This document shows positions 6,522 through 8,488 of a stretch of DNA of 8,488 nt, piece by piece. The notes under the pieces are model-generated. The model worked only from the letters and a program-made list of their open reading frames with translations. It did not search any database and was not told the DNA's origin. Source of the DNA: Nocardioidaceae bacterium (GTDB taxonomy: Bacteria; Actinomycetota; Actinomycetes; Propionibacteriales; Nocardioidaceae); NCBI GenBank assembly GCA_013696015.1, contig JACCZI010000181.1, forward strand, positions 1 through 8,488, written 5' to 3'. Every line of letters starts with the position of its first letter. The first letter of the stretch is position 1. The position numbers and the translations under genes were made by a program.

Positions 6522-6881
6522 TCAGCCGGAGGCCGCCTCGCGCTTCTCCTTGATCTTGGCGGCCTTGCCCCGCAGGTTGCGCAGGTAGTAGAGCTTCGCC
6601 CGGCGCACGTCGCCGCGCGTGACGATCTCGATCCGCTCGAAGATGGGGGTATGCAGCGGGAAGGTCCGCTCGACACCGACGCCGAAGCTGATCTTGCGGA
6701 CGGTGAACGTGCGGCCGATCCCGGAGCCCTGCAGCCGGATGCAGACCCCCTGGAAGATCTGGACCCGTGACCGGTTGCCCTCGACCACTCTGACGTGCAC
6801 CTTGAGCGTGTCGCCAGCGCGGAATGCGGGGACGTCGTCGCGGAACTGTGGCGCCGCGAGCGCGTCGATGGTGTTCGCCAT
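6522..6881 (-). CDS. rplS: 50S ribosomal protein L19
   Basis: The 119-residue product is a full-length L19, which sits at the 30S-50S interface. Characteristic segments are GDTLKVHVRVVEGNRSRVQI (23-42), FQGVCIRLQGSGIGRTFTVR (43-62), ISFGVGVERTFPLHTPIFER (64-83) and RRAKLYYLRNLRGKAAKIKE (93-112). ATG 6881 is the start: GAGGA (complement of 6891-6895) lies 9 nt upstream and the N-terminus MANTIDALAAPQFR is normal for actinobacteria. The longer open frame runs into the trmD-rplS gap and has no coding character. The 161-bp leader contains alternating repeats that could control translation (described separately). Confidence 0.97.
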   Translation of the reverse strand: MANTIDALAAPQFRDDVPAFRAGDTLKVHVRVVEGNRSRVQIFQGVCIRLQGSGIGRTFTVRKISFGVGVERTFPLHTPIFERIEIVTRGDVRRAKLYYLRNLRGKAAKIKEKREAASG

Positions 6882-6900
6882 GGCATCTCTTCCTCGTCGG

Positions 6901-6909
6901 TGCCACAGG
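6901..6909. repeat. Repeat copy A' (TGCCACAGG on + strand), next to rplS RBS
   Basis: Identical to 7030-7038 and exact inverse complement of 6968-6976. In the transcript it lies 5 nt upstream of the rplS Shine-Dalgarno. Its TGGCA can also pair locally with TGCCA at 6881-6885, looping out the Shine-Dalgarno. Confidence 0.7.
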
Positions 6910-6967
6910 ACACCTCCGCGCGGTCGCGAGCGGTCTGGGTGGTCGCTCCTGGCGCCGCGGTCCTTCC

Positions 6968-6976
6968 CCTGTGGCA
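6968..6976. repeat. Repeat copy B (CCTGTGGCA on + strand), inverted, middle position
   Basis: Exact inverse complement of both flanking copies. The match to the 7030 copy extends to 10 bp by one more G-C pair. It is the shared partner in the two competing stems. Confidence 0.7.
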
Positions 6977-7029
6977 GAGGAACCGCTGACCCGCTGGGGG
7001 TCGAGACGCCGAGCGCCAACACGCCAGTT

Positions 7030-7038
7030 TGCCACAGG
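7030..7038. repeat. Repeat copy A (TGCCACAGG on + strand), just after trmD stop
   Basis: First copy in the direction of transcription, starting 4 nt after the trmD TAG. Ribosomes terminating on trmD would cover it, which could link trmD translation to the leader fold. Confidence 0.7.
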
Positions 7039-7042
7039 GCGG

Positions 7043-7798
7043 CTAGGCGTCGGTAATCGCCGACTCTCCCGCGCCGCCGCGCCCCGTGTCGTCGTGGCGC
7101 GCGAGCAGCTCCGGCCGCACCAGTGCCGTGCGCGACCGCGCCTGTTCCTGGCGCCATCGAGCCACCTGACCGTGGTGACCGGACAGCAGCACGGGCGGTA
7201 CGTCCAAGCCGCGCCATGACGCGGGTTTGGTGTAGACCGGGCACTCGAGCAGCCCTCCGCCCGTCACCGTGGAATGCGACTCCTCACTCAGCGAGTCCGG
7301 GTTGCCGACGAAGCCCGGTAGCAGGCGTACGACGGCCTCGATGATGGCCAGGGCTGCCACTTCGCCACCGTTGAGCACGAAGTCGCCGAGCGACAGCTCC
7401 TCGACCGGCATCCGGGTCCGCGCGTGGTCCACGACCCGTTGGTCGATGCCCTCGTACCGACCGCAGGCAAAGACCAGCCACTCCCTCGTCGACAGCTCGT
7501 CCGCCACCACCTGGGTGAACAGGCTGCCAGCCGGGGTGGGAACCACGAGCGTCGGCGTCGCTGCCGCCTCCGGTGGCGCGATCTCGTCGAGCGCCTCCCC
7601 CCACGGCTCGGGCCGCATCACCATGCTGGCTCCACCGCCGTACGGGGTGTCGTCGACAGTGCGGTGGCGATCGTGGGTCCATCGCCGCAGGTCGTGCGTG
7701 GTGATGTCGAGCAGTCCCGCTGCCTGCGCTTTGCCGGGCAGTGACAGCGACAACGGCTCGAGGTACGCGGGGAAGATCGTGATGACGTCGATGCGCAC
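7043..7798 (-). CDS. trmD: tRNA (guanine-N1)-methyltransferase TrmD
   Basis: Methylates G37 next to the anticodon with S-adenosylmethionine, preventing +1 frameshifts. The 251-residue SPOUT-class protein shows MRIDVITIFP (1-10), HRTVDDTPYGGGASMVM (45-61), the knot motifs CGRYEGIDQRV (112-122) and SLGDFVLNGGE (136-146), LLECPVYTKPASWRG (183-197) and LLSGHHGQVARWR (204-216). Arg158 aligns with E. coli Arg154. The residue aligned with the E. coli catalytic Asp169 is Glu173 (in SEESHS), a conservative but notable change. The start is GTG 7798, 3 nt after the rimM stop; a weak GAGG lies upstream and translation is likely coupled. It lies between rimM and rplS, the usual order of this operon in bacteria. 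Confidence 0.97.
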   Translation of the reverse strand: MRIDVITIFPAYLEPLSLSLPGKAQAAGLLDITTHDLRRWTHDRHRTVDDTPYGGGASMVMRPEPWGEALDEIAPPEAAATPTLVVPTPAGSLFTQVVADELSTREWLVFACGRYEGIDQRVVDHARTRMPVEELSLGDFVLNGGEVAALAIIEAVVRLLPGFVGNPDSLSEESHSTVTGGGLLECPVYTKPASWRGLDVPPVLLSGHHGQVARWRQEQARSRTALVRPELLARHDDTGRGGAGESAITDA

Positions 7799-7801
7799 GC
7801 C

Positions 7802-8323
7802 TCAGCCGTCCTCGCTGCCGCTGGTCAGGAGGCCCGGCAGATTCGCGACCAGCACCTCGCCCGCGACGAGGTCGACCGAGGGAACCAGCTCGGCGACGAA
7901 GGGCACCAGGACGTCCCCGGCGTCACACGCCACGACGAGCACGTCTTGGGCCGGCAGGTGCATGACCCGGCTGACGGCGCCGACCGCGTCTCCGTTAGTC
8001 GCCCGTACGACGAGTCCCACCAGCTGGTGGTCGTAGAACTCCTCCGGGTCATCGGGTCGGGATGCCTCGTCGACCGGCGCGAGCAGCATCGCACCGCTCA
8101 GGGACTCCGCGGCCGTACGGTCCGACACCTGTTCGAACGTGACGAGCAACCGGGTGCCGTGCGTGCGAGCGGCCACCACGATCAGCGCACCTCGGCTGCC
8201 CGGCTCCGGCCGCAGCGTCGATCCGGGCGCAAAGCGCCGGCCCGGCTCGTCAGTGCGCACCTCCACGCTGACCTCGCCACGCACCCCGTGGGCCCGGCCG
8301 ACCCGACCGACAACGACCTCCAT
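7802..8323 (-). CDS. rimM: Ribosome maturation factor RimM
   Basis: Assists assembly of the 30S head by binding ribosomal protein S19, and supports 16S rRNA processing. The 173-residue product has the N-terminal RimM barrel with VVVGRVGRAHGVRGEVSVEV (3-22) and FAPGSTL (31-37). The C-terminal PRC-barrel starts at EEFYDHQLVGL (94-104) and includes VLVPFVAELVPSVDLVAGEV (138-157). Length is normal. ATG 8323 is the start, 16 nt after khpA; a GAGG lies rather far upstream. The acidic Gly/Ser-rich C-terminus abuts trmD. Confidence 0.96.
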   Translation of the reverse strand: MEVVVGRVGRAHGVRGEVSVEVRTDEPGRRFAPGSTLRPEPGSRGALIVVAARTHGTRLLVTFEQVSDRTAAESLSGAMLLAPVDEASRPDDPEEFYDHQLVGLVVRATNGDAVGAVSRVMHLPAQDVLVVACDAGDVLVPFVAELVPSVDLVAGEVLVANLPGLLTSGSEDG

Positions 8324-8339
8324 GCGCGTCAGCCACGCC

Positions 8340-8488
8340 TCACCGGCGCCGGTCCACGTCGACGAAGTCCACCCGCACCCCGGGCTGGCCGGCCAGGGCG
8401 TTGAGCACCGTGCGGATGGCGGTGGCAGTCCGCCCGGCCCGCCCGATCACCTTGCCGAGGTCCTCGGGGTTGACGCGCACCTCGAAGA
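8340..8488 (-). CDS. khpA: KhpA-type KH-domain RNA-binding protein, C-terminal part (runs off window)
   Basis: The 48 visible codons end at TGA 8340-8342; the N-terminus lies beyond 8488. The peptide reads FEVRVNPEDLGKVIGRAGRT and then TAIRTVLNALAGQPGVRVDFVDVD in overlapping order, a single KH fold. Its GxxG loop is GRAG, where the family usually has GRQG. Proteins of about 75-80 residues in this position, between rpsP and rimM, are KhpA (YlqC). KhpA binds RNA, often as a partner of KhpB/Jag, and is linked to cell-size control and RNA regulation in Gram-positives. The position directly before rimM supports this identification over other KH proteins. Upstream rpsP is expected outside the window. 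Confidence 0.93.
   Translation of the reverse strand, partial: FEVRVNPEDLGKVIGRAGRTATAIRTVLNALAGQPGVRVDFVDVDRRR

Larger units (their letters stand above)
6882..7042 (-). promoter_or_regulatory. rplS leader with alternating complementary repeats, candidate RNA switch
   Basis: In the mRNA direction, word A (CCTGTGGCA, complement of 7030-7038) comes 4 nt after the trmD stop. Word B (TGCCACAGG, complement of 6968-6976) lies in the middle, and A' (CCTGTGGCA again, complement of 6901-6909) ends 5 nt before the Shine-Dalgarno at 6887-6895. B can pair with A (10 bp) or with A' (9 bp) but not both. A'-B pairing would build a long stem beside the rplS ribosome binding site. A small GACCC/GGGTC hairpin (6988-7002) lies between A and B. 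There is no T-run, so translational control is likelier than termination. Autoregulation by L19 is only a guess; the region might also hold a promoter. Confidence 0.5.

Noticed and set aside
6882..7244. Longer N-terminus for L19 reaching into trmD
   Set aside because: L19 proteins start at MANTID-like sequences. The extension lies in the non-coding leader and trmD antiphase, and ATG 6881 has a good ribosome binding site.
1..8488. Mobile element, CRISPR array, tRNA or phage genes
   Set aside because: No transposase, terminal inverted repeats, direct-repeat arrays or tRNA cloverleaf were seen. The xerC fragment fits the chromosomal dimer-resolution family by context and N-terminal sequence, not a phage integrase.

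Overview
This window is core chromosome from a very GC-rich Gram-positive bacterium, almost certainly an actinomycete (Actinomycetota). The evidence is the extreme G/C bias at third codon positions, frequent GTG starts, a DUF2469 protein next to rnhB (a pair typical of actinobacteria), two adjacent type I signal peptidases, and the order khpA-rimM-trmD-rplS-lepB-lepB-rnhB-DUF2469-yraN-comM-dprA-xerC. The genus cannot be fixed from sequence alone.

Every supported gene is on the minus strand, so transcription runs from high to low coordinates. The right half (8488 down to 3890) is a translation, export and RNA block. It contains the 3' end of khpA (KH RNA-binding protein), rimM (16S/30S maturation), trmD (tRNA m1G37 methyltransferase), rplS (ribosomal protein L19), two lepB paralogues, rnhB (RNase HII) and a DUF2469 protein. 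Spacings are short or overlapping, except for a 161-bp trmD-rplS gap. That gap holds three copies of a 9-nt word in alternating orientation, which could form two mutually exclusive RNA stems ahead of the rplS ribosome binding site.

A gap of about 205 bp (3685-3889) follows. It contains a long imperfect hairpin just after the DUF2469 stop, directly followed by an 18-bp palindrome, and then the leader of the next block. The hairpin is the best candidate for the end of the first transcription unit.

The left half (3684 down to 1) is a DNA-processing block: yraN (UPF0102, nuclease-like fold), comM (AAA+ Mg-chelatase-like protein, a branch-migration helicase where studied), dprA (ssDNA-binding RecA loader) and the 5' part of a xerC-type tyrosine recombinase. 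yraN/comM abut and comM/dprA overlap, which suggests translational coupling.

No mobile element, CRISPR array, tRNA, rRNA or foreign-looking island is visible, and I do not see a novel multi-gene system. The points worth a second look are the rplS leader repeats, the paired palindromes at 3802-3862, an Asp-to-Glu change at the expected catalytic position of TrmD, and the diverged tandem signal peptidases.
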